DNA of 43,263 nucleotides from Rhodococcus sp. Leaf278 (GCF_001426085.1 NZ_LMRR01000019.1:1-43263); one strand, 5' to 3'. Positions 15,429-25,835 are shown, counted from the first letter of the stretch. Numbers and translations are program-made. Notes: generated from the sequence alone by a model not told the origin.

Positions 15429-15436
15429 TAGATCAG

Positions 15437-18400
15437 GTGACGCCACACCGTCTCACAACCCTGACTGGACTCGTCTCGTACGGTTTACTGGCTGCGATGG
15501 CCGACACCGACTTGCTCCGCTCTTCACGAGACGGCGACCAGTTTCACTACTACTGGGCAGCGCGCCGTTGTCTGGAAATGCTGCGCCCTGGTTCGGATCT
15601 GGTAGCGGTTTCGATCGAAGGAGTGGCCGGAAACGAGTTCGACGAGTTCCAATCCGATGACGGGCTTGAGGTCATCGATATCGCCGAATACCGGGGTTCG
15701 GAATCTGTCGCCGCAGCCACCTCCGTGGTGTATAGCCAGCTTAAACATACCACTGTGAGGCTCGACGACGAGATCACCATGTCGGAACTGAAGAAGACAC
15801 TCCGGGGATTCGGTAAGAAGTTCCACCACCTCATTCAGAATTACCCAGCTGTGCTGTCGAAGGTCCGATTCGAGATGGTCACCAACCGTCTACCGACAGC
15901 GAAGGTGCGCACAGCGCTAGGCGATGTCGCGGTCGATAATCCTGAACCAGCCGATCCTCTGCAGGTCTCGCTGCTCAAGAGCTACCTGCAACTCGATGAC
16001 GTTGAATGCCAGGCCTTCTGCCAAGCGTTTCGTTTCGACGATCGCGCTCCCGACCTGCTGCCACTGATTCAAACCTTCCACATCGACGTCACCAACCTGT
16101 TGCCGGGCTCCCCACCCGATGGCCCATTGCGACTCAAAGAAATTATCGCGGTGCGCGCGACCACCCGTGGTGCCGCCGTGCCCGAGGTCCGTGTCGACGA
16201 CGTCCTCCTTGCACTCGGCACCGACCTGGGCTCGCTACTCCCCGCGCCGCCGTGCTTCGACACCCCTAGGGAAGTGGTCGAACGCGTCGAGTTCAAGGAA
16301 ATCGCAGCACAAATAGTTTCTACAAGTGAAAACGTGATTGTTCACGCTGCAGGCGGGGTCGGGAAAACAGTACTCACAACTTCACTAGCCGAGCTCTTGC
16401 CGATCGGTTCGCAGTGCGTCACGTACGACTGTTTCGGTGCCGGCGGATACCGCCGCTCGAGCGAACCCCGACATGAACACAAGCAAGGGCTCATTCAGAT
16501 CGCAAACGAGCTTGCCAGCCGTGATCTGTGCAACGTGGTTCTACCGAGCGCAAGCGCATCGGCCCAGGACTACATGCGCATCTTCATGGCTAGGCTTCGC
16601 GAGTCGAGCAGAACCCTAGATGCGCGTTCACCCGGCGGTCTACTCGTCATAGCAATTGATGCTGCCGACAATGCCGTCATGGCAGCAGCTGAATTCGGAA
16701 GTACACAATCCTTCGTCGTCGACATTCTTCGAGAGCGTGCACCGACGAATGTCCGGATCGTGCTGCTCTGCCGCACCGAGCGACGCAGCCTACTAAAACC
16801 ACCTGCCGAGGCTCTCCACATAGAACTGGACGGTTTCACATCCTCGCAGTCCGCAGCGCACCTGCTGAAGACCTATCCACAGGCGAGCCTCGCTGACACG
16901 CGCGAATTTCATGACCGAACCGGCGGAAACCCGCGCGTTCAAGCGCTCTGTATAGATGAATCAGACAGCGTGAACGAGTGTCTGATGATGCTTGGTGAGC
17001 AGCCATTGCCCCCACAAGCTGCGCTCGACCGGCTCATCGATCTACAAATTCGGAAGATTCGCGACACCTACCACGCAACGTCGAGTCGGGATATCGATTC
17101 GATCTGTCAAGCTCTGGCTTCTCTCAGGCCAAGGTTGCCCGTAATCGTCATCGCGCAGCTGTACGGGATCGATCCGGCCACAATCCGCAGTTTCGTCGCA
17201 GACCTCGGTCGTCCACTGATGCTCAACGTCGACGTGCTCCAATTCCGTGACGAACCAACGGAAACATGGTTCAGGGACAACTACAAGCCCAGAGGTGCAG
17301 ACCTAGACCAATTCATCGAGCGCCTACGGCCACTCGCAGAAGCGAATGCCTACGTAGCAGCATCTCTACCTCAAATACTTTGGGATGCGAGACGATTCGA
17401 TGATCTGGTGGCCATAGCGTTGACACAGGACGGCCTCCCACACACGAACGACATCGAACGCGCCGAGATTGAATTCCAACGAACCCGCTTTGCCCTCAAC
17501 GCCTCGCTGAGGGAAAGTGACGACTCTTCGGCCACGCTCCTTGCTCTGAAAATCGGGTCTTTGACAGCGGGGAAGACCCGGCGGACAAAGCTGATAACGC
17601 AGAACACCGATCTAGCTGGTGCCTACTTCGACGAGCAGTCCGTCGAAGACCTCGTCGCGAACCGCACTCTGCGAAGCGACTGGCCGGGCATGAATCAAGT
17701 GTACGAAGGCGCGATTCTATCGGTAAGGGCATCTACAAGGACCGCAGCGCGCAACCGCCTGCGCAGCGCGCACGGATGGCTAGTTGCATGGACTCGGTTA
17801 CCTGGAAGTCTGCACAATGACCAACGGATCGAATCTGCTGACATTGCCGAAGCCGCACTCGGGACGTTGAACGTCGATGGTCCGCAGGGTTGCGCAGACT
17901 ATTTGCGCCGGTGGTTGAGACCGGCGGATGTAGCATTCGAACCTGGCCTGATAGTCGCAGCCAGGCTGATCGACGCGGGTAGATTCCAAGAGCTTGATCG
18001 ATTGGTCGACTCGTCTGTTGACCTGGAATACCTTCAGCTTGCGATCGCCGCTCGGGCCGGGCGATCTGGCTACTACCTGAGCTACTCCGCGACGTCGGTC
18101 ATTGTCGGCATGCTTCAGGATCGGACCGACGCGTTGCCAAGCCAGTCAGGGCGCAATAGGCAGACGCACCACATGCTTTCCGCGATCGTATGGACACTCG
18201 CCTGCGCAGAACGCCATGCGTTGCTGACCGATACAGACGCTCTCGCCATACTCGATAGCTATCTGAATGATAAGGCACCGCAGGGAATTGCGTCCCGCTT
18301 GAACGACGAGCGTCTCACGACGGTCAAGGCGTGGGCACTGCGCAAAATGCTCCAGAACACCGAACTCGATGTAGTCGATCTCGCGAGTCCAGATCTCGTT

Positions 18401-21400
18401 CAAGAGATGGACGCTAAGAGCGGACGAACACAACGACTTTCGGAATCCACCGACAACATAACGCCACTGATCCCATGGGCGCGAGCGTGGGCAAAGTCGA
18501 CTCGAAACCAACAAATCGACCTCCGCGCGCTATTCGAGAGCCTGCCGAAAAGGCGACCGCGCAGTGGAAACTACAGCCTGCCCTACAGTTACCTGCGTGA
18601 TGTTGCCCACCTCGGTGCCGAACTACTGGTAAACCAACCGAATAACGACAACCTCAGCGCATACACCGAGTGGCTCAATACCTTTCGTGAGAGTCTCCCC
18701 ATCGATACCCTGATCGATGTGATCCGACTCGCCAGCCGTTCACAGCCGATGGACGACCTACTCTATGCAACGGCACGAGCAGTCTCGACCGCAATCAAAG
18801 ACACGCAACTGGACGCCGACGAAAGTACAGCCTCGTTCGTCAACCTTGCCAGGGCTATCCGAGGCCACGACGCCGACGAAGCTGGGCAGTACTGGGCGAA
18901 AGCCGTCGACACCGCCGACCGGATAGGCGACGACGCCTACGAGCGATGGCGGGTTATTCGCAACCTCAGTGAGATCGCATCAAAGGCCGTACGAGCGGAT
19001 CACTCCGCCAGACGCGCCTACCAGGCGTGCCAACTGATCGAAGCCCTCTACCCATACTCGGGAGACTCGCTCGATTTCTCCGACGCCATCCGAATGGTCG
19101 CAAGATTCAGCCCAACCGCGGCCGTCAGTACCGCCTCACGGTGGACAAATCGAAACGTGGGTGTATTCACCCGGGTCTTGGATGGTCTTGTCAACTATCC
19201 AGACAGCGCACTGTGCAACCATCCACTCGAAGCTCTGGCGCTCACTCCGCTCGCGCCCAATTCCGACATCAGCAGCCTTGTCGGTCCTGCACTCCACGCA
19301 GCTGAATCCCCACAAAATCTGCTCGAAGCCTTCAGCGCACATGACCGGGCCGCAACACACCCGACCACCTTCTTCGACACAATCGACGAACTCGCGGCCA
19401 AATTCCAACTCGACCTCAGCACGACCGTCTACGGTGCCAAGACCCGACACGTCTACCAGAGCCAGGAGTATCCACCGACTAGGTCTTCGATCTTCCGCAA
19501 CGACACGAGCGATGTCGACCATCGGCGCGAGAGGGCGGAAGCACTGATAAAGGCCCTCGATTTGACGAATCCGGCCGACCTGGATCGTGCGCGCGCCATA
19601 AGTGAAGAATCCGGCCGCGCGTACGACATGTCTAACCTGGCCGACGAGATCATCTCGCAACCCCGAAGAACCTGGGCAACCACGATCAACGGAATCGCCG
19701 CCAACACCAGAATCAGCTTCTACCACAACCGCCAACTCGTAGATGCACTGCTGAACGTGCCTGACCTGCCGGAAGCAGCCAGCGCAGCCTGCCGCCGACT
19801 CGTGGACACCCTCGTACACCGCTTCGCCGAAGAGATACTCACCAACAGCTGGGGACCTGCAGCACTGGAGCCTCTATCGAAACTGTCACACCGAGCTCCC
19901 GAGGACCTCATGGCGGCAGCTGTGCAAGATCTTGGCACTCGAAACAACACGTTGAACAGTACCCAATATTTCACGTTGGCCGGTGTGCTCGGCGAGGGTC
20001 TGTCCCCCGATGACGCGCTGATGGCGTACAACGTCGCCGTGGCCGACCTCGAATATCTGATCGAGCCTGAGACCAGCGACGGGCCATGGACCGACGAACT
20101 GGTACCACCCAATGACGTCGTCACCTCCCTTGCGGGCTACTTATGGACATTGCTGGCCAGTCCAGATGAAAAAAATGGCTGGCTTGCAACACATTCGGTC
20201 AAGCTGCTCGGCGAGTTCGAACTTGACCAGGCGCTTACGGAACTGAGCCACTTTGCATGTGGTGCGCCGATCACAGCTTTCGTAGATCACCGTTTGCCGT
20301 TCTACCGAAAGCACGCTGAGCAGAGATTATTTCTTGCTCTGGAGCGCATTTCGACTTCGCGCCCTCGCCAGCTGCAACCATTCGAGCAACTATTGCGCGC
20401 CGCAACGCTGGGGGGTGACGAGAAGCACGTGCTCCTCCGAGAATCCGCGCGCCGGACTTTGTTAGAAGCCCACGCTCACAACGCCATAAGCCTGACAGGC
20501 CCCGAGCGGCTGCGCTTGCAGGAGATCAATCAACCTTCCACTGCGCCAGTCGCGAGCTCTCGCCACCAAAGACCACACTCTCAAAACAACTACATGAACG
20601 CCCCAGAAGTCGACTTCCATTTCATGACGGACTTTACCGAGCACTGGATCGAGCCACTGGCAAGGTGTTTTGGAGCTGACCCTCATGAAGTCGAGCGCCT
20701 GTGCAGCGATCTGATTGCGGCTGAATGGCCGCACTACGATGGACGCGCCAGCGGCGATCCACGACACCAACTGGACTTGTTCGCAGACAGCAAGACACAC
20801 CTTTTCAAGTACGACCGTCCCAGCACGCACGACCTCAATTTCTATTTGTCGCTACACGCGCTGATGACGGTCGCCGGGGAACTCATAGACACATCGACGG
20901 TCTATCGCGAGTCCTACTCCGACGTTGATGACTTTACGCTCTGGCTCTATCGAGAACGACCCACTCGCAACGACGGCCGATGGTTGGCGGACCGCCGCGA
21001 CGCCACCCCCTCCGATCAATTGTCTCTTACGGCGAGAGCAACAGAAGATGCCAGTTGGCTCGAGTCTGCAGGTTCTCCTGCGAAATTGCTTTCGCCACCG
21101 GGGAGCGACCTGCTCGTCGTATGGCAGCACGCAACCCAGGCCGCGGGGAAAGGAGGAGAGATCACAACGATTCAAAGCGCGCTAGTGTCGCGATCCAGAG
21201 CGAAATCGCTGCTAGCAGCAATGCAAACGGCCGATGACTCTTACGACCTCAGCCTACCCAGCCATGACCCTGACGACCTGAGGAACATCAGCAATTCGGC
21301 GTTCATACTACGCGCCTGGATCGATGACAGAACACAGGAACCCAGGGCCGACGGTGCCGACCCCCGCTCCGGAGGGATCACCTACCCCAGTCCTCGGCCG

Positions 21401-21748
21401 GCACCATACATACAGGATCTCCTCAACGTCACCCCCGATGAAGACGAACGCATCTGGACACGAACGCAATCCGATCTACCGGTATTCGTAAGCGCTGTCT
21501 GGGACGATCGCACAGATGTAGGACACGGAAGATCACACGGACCCGACGGCAGTCGACTAGCGATCGACCCCACAGTCCTGTCCACAGTCCTGCGCGATAC
21601 TGGGATGAATCTGATAGTCAAAGCAACAATCGAGAGATACCGAGATGACGACTCCGGGAGAAGAATCCGCGGCGACGACGACACCCCAATCGATCGAGCC
21701 TTCGCAATTGTCGTCATCGACGACAACGGAGCTCGGACAGAATTATGA
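15437..21748 (+). CDS. Avs-like antiphage protein: Cap4-type nuclease plus STAND NTPase and long helical sensor
   Basis: This is a 2103-residue protein. Residues 30-135 resemble the DUF4297/Cap4 dsDNA endonuclease: DGDQFHYYWAARR, then VAVSIEG (E61), EVIDIAEYRG (D81) and YSQLKH (Q101, K103), a PD-(D/E)xK-type active site with QxK. Residues 298-480 form a STAND NTPase: Walker A in HAAGGVGKTVL (K310), Walker B in LLVIAIDAAD (D408), and a sensor-like RIVLLCRTERR. The remaining about 1600 residues are helical and repeat-like, as in the target-sensing arms of Avs (antiviral STAND) proteins. Such proteins bind a phage protein, oligomerise and switch on the nuclease. GTG 15437 is the start. The downstream gene overlaps it by 104 nt. 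The subtype cannot be set without a search. Confidence 0.8.
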   Translation: MTPHRLTTLTGLVSYGLLAAMADTDLLRSSRDGDQFHYYWAARRCLEMLRPGSDLVAVSIEGVAGNEFDEFQSDDGLEVIDIAEYRGSESVAAATSVVYSQLKHTTVRLDDEITMSELKKTLRGFGKKFHHLIQNYPAVLSKVRFEMVTNRLPTAKVRTALGDVAVDNPEPADPLQVSLLKSYLQLDDVECQAFCQAFRFDDRAPDLLPLIQTFHIDVTNLLPGSPPDGPLRLKEIIAVRATTRGAAVPEVRVDDVLLALGTDLGSLLPAPPCFDTPREVVERVEFKEIAAQIVSTSENVIVHAAGGVGKTVLTTSLAELLPIGSQCVTYDCFGAGGYRRSSEPRHEHKQGLIQIANELASRDLCNVVLPSASASAQDYMRIFMARLRESSRTLDARSPGGLLVIAIDAADNAVMAAAEFGSTQSFVVDILRERAPTNVRIVLLCRTERRSLLKPPAEALHIELDGFTSSQSAAHLLKTYPQASLADTREFHDRTGGNPRVQALCIDESDSVNECLMMLGEQPLPPQAALDRLIDLQIRKIRDTYHATSSRDIDSICQALASLRPRLPVIVIAQLYGIDPATIRSFVADLGRPLMLNVDVLQFRDEPTETWFRDNYKPRGADLDQFIERLRPLAEANAYVAASLPQILWDARRFDDLVAIALTQDGLPHTNDIERAEIEFQRTRFALNASLRESDDSSATLLALKIGSLTAGKTRRTKLITQNTDLAGAYFDEQSVEDLVANRTLRSDWPGMNQVYEGAILSVRASTRTAARNRLRSAHGWLVAWTRLPGSLHNDQRIESADIAEAALGTLNVDGPQGCADYLRRWLRPADVAFEPGLIVAARLIDAGRFQELDRLVDSSVDLEYLQLAIAARAGRSGYYLSYSATSVIVGMLQDRTDALPSQSGRNRQTHHMLSAIVWTLACAERHALLTDTDALAILDSYLNDKAPQGIASRLNDERLTTVKAWALRKMLQNTELDVVDLASPDLVQEMDAKSGRTQRLSESTDNITPLIPWARAWAKSTRNQQIDLRALFESLPKRRPRSGNYSLPYSYLRDVAHLGAELLVNQPNNDNLSAYTEWLNTFRESLPIDTLIDVIRLASRSQPMDDLLYATARAVSTAIKDTQLDADESTASFVNLARAIRGHDADEAGQYWAKAVDTADRIGDDAYERWRVIRNLSEIASKAVRADHSARRAYQACQLIEALYPYSGDSLDFSDAIRMVARFSPTAAVSTASRWTNRNVGVFTRVLDGLVNYPDSALCNHPLEALALTPLAPNSDISSLVGPALHAAESPQNLLEAFSAHDRAATHPTTFFDTIDELAAKFQLDLSTTVYGAKTRHVYQSQEYPPTRSSIFRNDTSDVDHRRERAEALIKALDLTNPADLDRARAISEESGRAYDMSNLADEIISQPRRTWATTINGIAANTRISFYHNRQLVDALLNVPDLPEAASAACRRLVDTLVHRFAEEILTNSWGPAALEPLSKLSHRAPEDLMAAAVQDLGTRNNTLNSTQYFTLAGVLGEGLSPDDALMAYNVAVADLEYLIEPETSDGPWTDELVPPNDVVTSLAGYLWTLLASPDEKNGWLATHSVKLLGEFELDQALTELSHFACGAPITAFVDHRLPFYRKHAEQRLFLALERISTSRPRQLQPFEQLLRAATLGGDEKHVLLRESARRTLLEAHAHNAISLTGPERLRLQEINQPSTAPVASSRHQRPHSQNNYMNAPEVDFHFMTDFTEHWIEPLARCFGADPHEVERLCSDLIAAEWPHYDGRASGDPRHQLDLFADSKTHLFKYDRPSTHDLNFYLSLHALMTVAGELIDTSTVYRESYSDVDDFTLWLYRERPTRNDGRWLADRRDATPSDQLSLTARATEDASWLESAGSPAKLLSPPGSDLLVVWQHATQAAGKGGEITTIQSALVSRSRAKSLLAAMQTADDSYDLSLPSHDPDDLRNISNSAFILRAWIDDRTQEPRADGADPRSGGITYPSPRPAPYIQDLLNVTPDEDERIWTRTQSDLPVFVSAVWDDRTDVGHGRSHGPDGSRLAIDPTVLSTVLRDTGMNLIVKATIERYRDDDSGRRIRGDDDTPIDRAFAIVVIDDNGARTEL

Positions 21749-22388
21749 ATCTACGCTCCAATTGGGAAAAGAGATCGCGTCCACGCTCCAATCGCACGAC
21801 ATCCTCGGCCGGTGGATGGCACACCACATCGCCGAGATGATCACCCGGTTGGACGACGTGAGCGCCGCCGAACGACCAGCGCTGGAGCGTGAATGCGCAC
21901 ACGAGATACAACAGCTGTGGACGCTCCGTAGGCACTACCCGACCACACCCCGCCCAATGGAATCCTTCGAGGCGATCTACCGGACGCTAGAGCGGCTTTC
22001 ACCAGATCAGCCGCAATGGAGCTACTTCAATCACTTCGGGGATGACCCACCTCAGGGCAGCGACCAGAACATCGAGCTTCTTAAAGCCGCAAGAGAACTC
22101 GAAACGGCTGCCCGCGACGTCGCACGCACGCTCGTTGTGGAAGCAGCAGCAATAGCTGAAACCAGGGAAGCCAAGTGGATCGAAGCGGCATCCCACATCG
22201 AGGACGAAGAGTCAGGTGTACTCGCCCAGATAACGCGAATACGGAGGACTTATTCATCGAGTCATATCGAAGACGATCCACTGACCCAAACCGACGAGGC
22301 AACTCGTGCCCTCGACAGGGTGATCAGGATCTGTTCACACGCTAAGACAGTACTTGCTACGAATCAGTCCAACCAAGAACCGCAATAG
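21645..22388 (+). CDS. Helical partner protein of the STAND gene
   Basis: This is a 247-residue protein (MTTPGEESAATTTPQSIEPS). The first 35 residues are Thr/Ser-rich and overlap the end of the STAND gene in another frame; ATG 21645 has GAGAGA upstream. The rest is almost all charged helix: IAEMITRLDDVSAAERPALE near residue 62, an LRRHYP...MESFEAIYRTLERL segment near residues 92-113, and Ala/Glu-rich coiled-coil-like stretches from residue 143 on. It has no membrane segment or catalytic motif. The 104-nt overlap implies co-expression with the nuclease-NTPase, so it may be a regulatory or target-binding subunit. I cannot match it to a named family. Confidence 0.7.
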   Translation: MTTPGEESAATTTPQSIEPSQLSSSTTTELGQNYESTLQLGKEIASTLQSHDILGRWMAHHIAEMITRLDDVSAAERPALERECAHEIQQLWTLRRHYPTTPRPMESFEAIYRTLERLSPDQPQWSYFNHFGDDPPQGSDQNIELLKAARELETAARDVARTLVVEAAAIAETREAKWIEAASHIEDEESGVLAQITRIRRTYSSSHIEDDPLTQTDEATRALDRVIRICSHAKTVLATNQSNQEPQ

Positions 22389-22524
22389 GTGTGCTGCCGC
22401 CGAGGCGACGGGATCGCGAGTTTTCCTCGCTCATACCGTGCAAGCTACGTCTGGCGGTATGCGGATACACCGGAGTCGGTCGAAAGCAGCCACTGCGCTC
22501 TCCAGCCGCACTGTGCTGCAATAG

Positions 22525-23949
22525 CTATTCAAGAGCATTCACCGCGTCGGTTAGCAGGCGCAATGCCTCGTCGGGGGTTAGGGGGACGTCGTTCGTCACA
22601 TAGTGACGCATCGTGACTACGTAAGCGGTCTCGCGTTCTTCGATGATCGGTGGGTAGGTTCTCTGATCATGACCTCGTGGTCCGTCTGACCCGGAATGGT
22701 TGAAGCGTTGTACTACCCAGCTTGCCCTTTTTGACTGCGCGTTGAACACGAATGCGATGTTGGCGTCCGGTTCTGCCCTCGTAAGAGACGTGTACACAGC
22801 ACCCCCAAACAGGACGTGGGTGCCCTCCAGTTTGTTCGACAGCGCCGCGTGCGAAGTCCACGGCCAAATCACGAATGTGACAATCGCACGCCCCAGCCCC
22901 AGATGTATCTGCGCTCCGTCATCCCACAGCTTGGCCTCGGGATCTGCTGCTTGTGCACCCTCCTCCGCTTCGCTCAGTATGCCGATCAGATCCGCACCGG
23001 CCTGTACTCGAAAATCGTCAAGAAATTGAGTGTGGGCGTTCGCTTGAGCAGTTCGCGCTTCAGCCTCAGAGGCCCTCTGGCTTTGCGCTGCAGCGGCGGA
23101 CGCCAGCTCGTTCTGCGAGGCGGACAACGGTGCAGTTGAGCGTTCCAGCATCTCAAGCACGGCGCGTGCGTCCTGCGGTCGCTCATGAGGACTCTTCGAG
23201 AGCAGTCGCGTCGCCAATCGGCGGAAGACCGGGGGCACACCGTCAGGCAAGTCTGGAGGCGTTAAGTTGAGATGTTGATTGCGATAGTCGTCACTAGCCG
23301 GACCGACAAAAGGCGCTTTGCCTGAGACTAACTCGTGAAGAATGATACCGAGTGAATAGAAGTCTGACTTGGTGGTCTTCGGGTCAAGCTTCCAAACTTC
23401 CGGTGCCATGTATGCGGGTGTACCCAAGCCGTGCAGACTATGTGAAGCGGTCAAGGCCGCCAAGTCTCGGGAAAGTCCGAAGTCCGACAGCACCCAGTGA
23501 GAATTAATCTCTAGTATGTTCGCGGGCTTGAGATCTCGATGAATAACGCCCAAAATTTGCAGCTCCTGCAGTCCCCTCGTGATATCCATGAGAATGTTCA
23601 CAGCCAGGGGGCGGTCGACTGGACCACTCTTGAGATAGTCCTCCAGTGATCTCGCAGCTCGCGGCATGACAATGTACAAGCTTTTGTCGTGGAAGATCGC
23701 CGAATGCGGCCGCATCAGATGGTCCGTACTGGACGTCGCGGCCCGTATTACCGTCGCAATTTCGCCCTCGCGCAGTAGTGCGCGGTCCAGGTCTCGATCG
23801 TCAACCAAGATCTGTTTGATTGCCACGTCCACACCGCTGTCGGACACGCCTGCGAAGACCTGCCCGTAGCCGCCGCGGCCCAGACGCGTGCGTCTGTCGA
23901 TGATCCACTGAACGCCGGTATCCGGATCCGTCAACTGCTCGCCATGCAT
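22525..23949 (-). CDS. Soluble Hanks-type Ser/Thr protein kinase with an unrecognised C-terminal domain
   Basis: This is a 474-residue protein. The kinase domain (residues 18-270) is complete: Gly loop GRGGYGQV (24-31), Lys45 in VAIKQ, catalytic loop HRDLKPANIL (138-147), DFG at 157-159 and APE at 182-184. An Ala-rich coiled coil (280-305) leads to a 170-residue C-terminal domain that I do not recognise (WDDGAQIHLG, VIWPWTSHAA, VLFGGAVYTSLTR). There is no transmembrane helix or PASTA repeat, unlike the cell-wall PknA/PknB kinases. ATG 23949 is used because the longer frame runs toward the recombinase gene and has no kinase homology. It converges on the STAND pair; a role in defence is possible but inferred. 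Confidence 0.85.
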   Translation of the reverse strand: MHGEQLTDPDTGVQWIIDRRTRLGRGGYGQVFAGVSDSGVDVAIKQILVDDRDLDRALLREGEIATVIRAATSSTDHLMRPHSAIFHDKSLYIVMPRAARSLEDYLKSGPVDRPLAVNILMDITRGLQELQILGVIHRDLKPANILEINSHWVLSDFGLSRDLAALTASHSLHGLGTPAYMAPEVWKLDPKTTKSDFYSLGIILHELVSGKAPFVGPASDDYRNQHLNLTPPDLPDGVPPVFRRLATRLLSKSPHERPQDARAVLEMLERSTAPLSASQNELASAAAAQSQRASEAEARTAQANAHTQFLDDFRVQAGADLIGILSEAEEGAQAADPEAKLWDDGAQIHLGLGRAIVTFVIWPWTSHAALSNKLEGTHVLFGGAVYTSLTRAEPDANIAFVFNAQSKRASWVVQRFNHSGSDGPRGHDQRTYPPIIEERETAYVVTMRHYVTNDVPLTPDEALRLLTDAVNALE

Positions 23950-24100
23950 GAAACTACTACTCTCTACTAATGGAAAGGAGCACAAAAAGAAGTCGTGCTG
24001 GCCGTAGGAATGCCAGTACCCGGCTCTTACGTGCAGCTTGCAAATTCTGTATCCGCCATCCGCGCAGATGCACCGAACGCAATTCCGTTCAGTTTGGTCG

Positions 24101-25223
24101 CTACAGCCCGATATTCGTGACCGCGTTGCCGACCAATGGTGCGTGCTCACGACGGTAGACCTCGACGGAATCGAGGCTGGCGTGACCGGTCTGTCGGGCA
24201 ATGTCGGATCCGTCGGCACCGTTGCGTGTGCCTTGGGTGACGAAGCCGGCGCGGAGCGAGTGCCCGCCCAGTTTGGTCAGCGCGGTGGGGTCGTACCCGG
24301 CGTGTTCTGCGCGACGGCGGATGGTCTGGTGAATCGCGGCACCGGAGAGTGCAGCACCAAGGTTGCCGTTCTTCGCAATCGCTCTGAGCAGGGGTGCCCG
24401 TGCTGAGGTGGGGGGTATTCCCCCGCGGCAAACGTGTTCGGTGAACGGTTCCCGTTTCCGAAGTAGGCGGATCACGGACGGTCGGCCGCCGGTATCGAAC
24501 GCGGCGACGACCTGGATCCAGCGGACGTAGGCGCAGGGCGGGCAGGTCTCGTGGAACTCGGTAAACGGCAGAGCTTTCACCGCTCCCCTGCCCTCCTGAT
24601 CGGTCTTCGATTTCCGTAGCCGGATGTGCAGGCCGTCGTGCCGATGTACGGCGACGTCCCCACACACCATCTCTGACAACTCGCTGCGGCGGTACGCACC
24701 GGCAAACCCGAGTAGCAGAATCGCGGCGTTCCAGGACCTCGTCGGGCCAGCCGCAGCACCGCCGTCGAGCAGTGTCCACAAGAAGTTTGATGTCATCGAC
24801 CAGCAGAGGGTCCCGTGGGGTGCGGGGTCGGTCACCCGCTGCGGCGTACTCCCGCCGGATCCCGGACAGCGTAGCGGTCACGAGTTCATGCGCGGAAGGA
24901 GACAGATGCCCGGTTGTCCGGTGTTGGTAATTGATCGCGGCGATCCAGGTGCCGAAGGTGGCGACGGCGTAGGCCCGCTCCCCTGTTTCGGTTCGAGTGT
25001 CGGCGGCGTCGACGAGGTAGGCGGCGACGGTGATCGGGTGCGCCGGCATCGTCACGTGACCATTCGTCTCGCACCAGCTGGTGAAGCGTCTCCACGCGGC
25101 CGCGTACGTCCTACGGGTTCCCTCGGAACGGGAGGATTGCACAGCGCTGGCGATCCGCTTCGCGACAGCAGGCGGGATCTCCGGCTCGACAGCCACCGAC
25201 CCGACGCTCGCGGGGATGCCCAC
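24101..25223 (-). pseudogene. Tyrosine recombinase, frameshifted
   Basis: The N-terminal half (from GTG 25223) is a core-binding domain: VAKRIASAVQSSRSEGTRRT, YAAAWRRFTSWCETNG, and SGIRREYAAAGDRPRTPRDP. The catalytic half is in another frame: ILLLGFAGAYRRSELSEM (catalytic Arg), LGGHSLRAGFVTQGTRNG (HxLR), RQTGHASLDSVEVYRREH (His and Tyr nucleophile), ending at 24101. The frames join near 24730, where ERRD in one frame meets NAAI in the other. A one-base gain or two-base loss explains this, so the gene is probably inactive unless it is a sequencing error. It lies 450 bp from tRNA-Pro, a usual place for an island integrase. Confidence 0.85.
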
Positions 25224-25626
25224 GATACCGGGTGTCGCAGGCGCTCAGCCTGGTCGGGAGACCATGCGAGCATTTTAGCGCAGGTCACCGGCACGTCTGC
25301 AGAGCAAAACTGTGCTGAACTGGCGTTTTGCCCTAGACGTTGCGGAAAATGCAATTTACGAGGTTGACATCGGCCATTGCTAGGTTGACTGAACCACCCG
25401 GCATTGGGGTCCAGATCGCTCGGTGCGAACGCGCGTGACTAACCGCTGTCAGGGCTCGAACGGTTCCCGCAACAGTTTGATCCGGGATTGGAGATTCACC
25501 CCGCTCGAAGCGTCCGAAATCTCGGCTCAGTCAGCGCGGTCGAGGCGGACGCCTATGGACATCGAAAATCGACTAAGGAACGAGTAGTGACACTGAGCGG
25601 CACGGAACCCCATTTTGAGCCAACAA
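25224..25626. other. Intergenic stretch between recombinase and tRNA-Pro terminator
   Basis: No gene is supported. The ORF at 25488-25685 runs through the tRNA terminator and into the tRNA, so it is spurious. An attachment site next to the 3' end of the tRNA would be expected here, but no second copy of the tRNA end is seen in the window. Confidence 0.5.
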
Positions 25627-25656
25627 AGGCGGTCTCGGATTTTTCCGAAACCGCCT
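25627..25656 (-). terminator. Rho-independent terminator of tRNA-Pro
   Basis: AGGCGGT-TCGGA and TCCGA-ACCGCCT arms form a long stem, with one mismatch, around a short T-rich loop. On the minus strand it is followed by TTTGTTG and sits 21 nt after the tRNA 3' end. Confidence 0.8.
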
Positions 25657-25676
25657 CTGACCTGCATCTATCTGTG

Positions 25677-25750
<74 letters not shown>

Positions 25751-25791
25751 CCGCGCCTCGAAAGGCGCTTGCTGAGATTACCCCAGCCCCA

Positions 25792-25820
25792 CCCCTGAGA
25801 GGAAATCGCCTGCTCAGGGG
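25792..25820 (-). terminator. Hairpin after der
   Basis: CCCCTGAG and CTCAGGGG are perfect 8-bp arms with a 13-nt loop, 15 nt past the der stop and before tRNA-Pro. No U-tract follows. A second small hairpin (GCGCCT-CGAA-AGGCGC, 25753-25768) sits just upstream of the tRNA. Confidence 0.5.
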
Positions 25821-25835
25821 CAAGGCCGGGAAACG

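Noticed and set aside
22432..22461. CATACCG/CGGTATG inverted repeat between the convergent STAND partner and kinase genes as a terminator
   Set aside because: The arms are only 7 bp with a 16-nt loop and no T-run on either strand.
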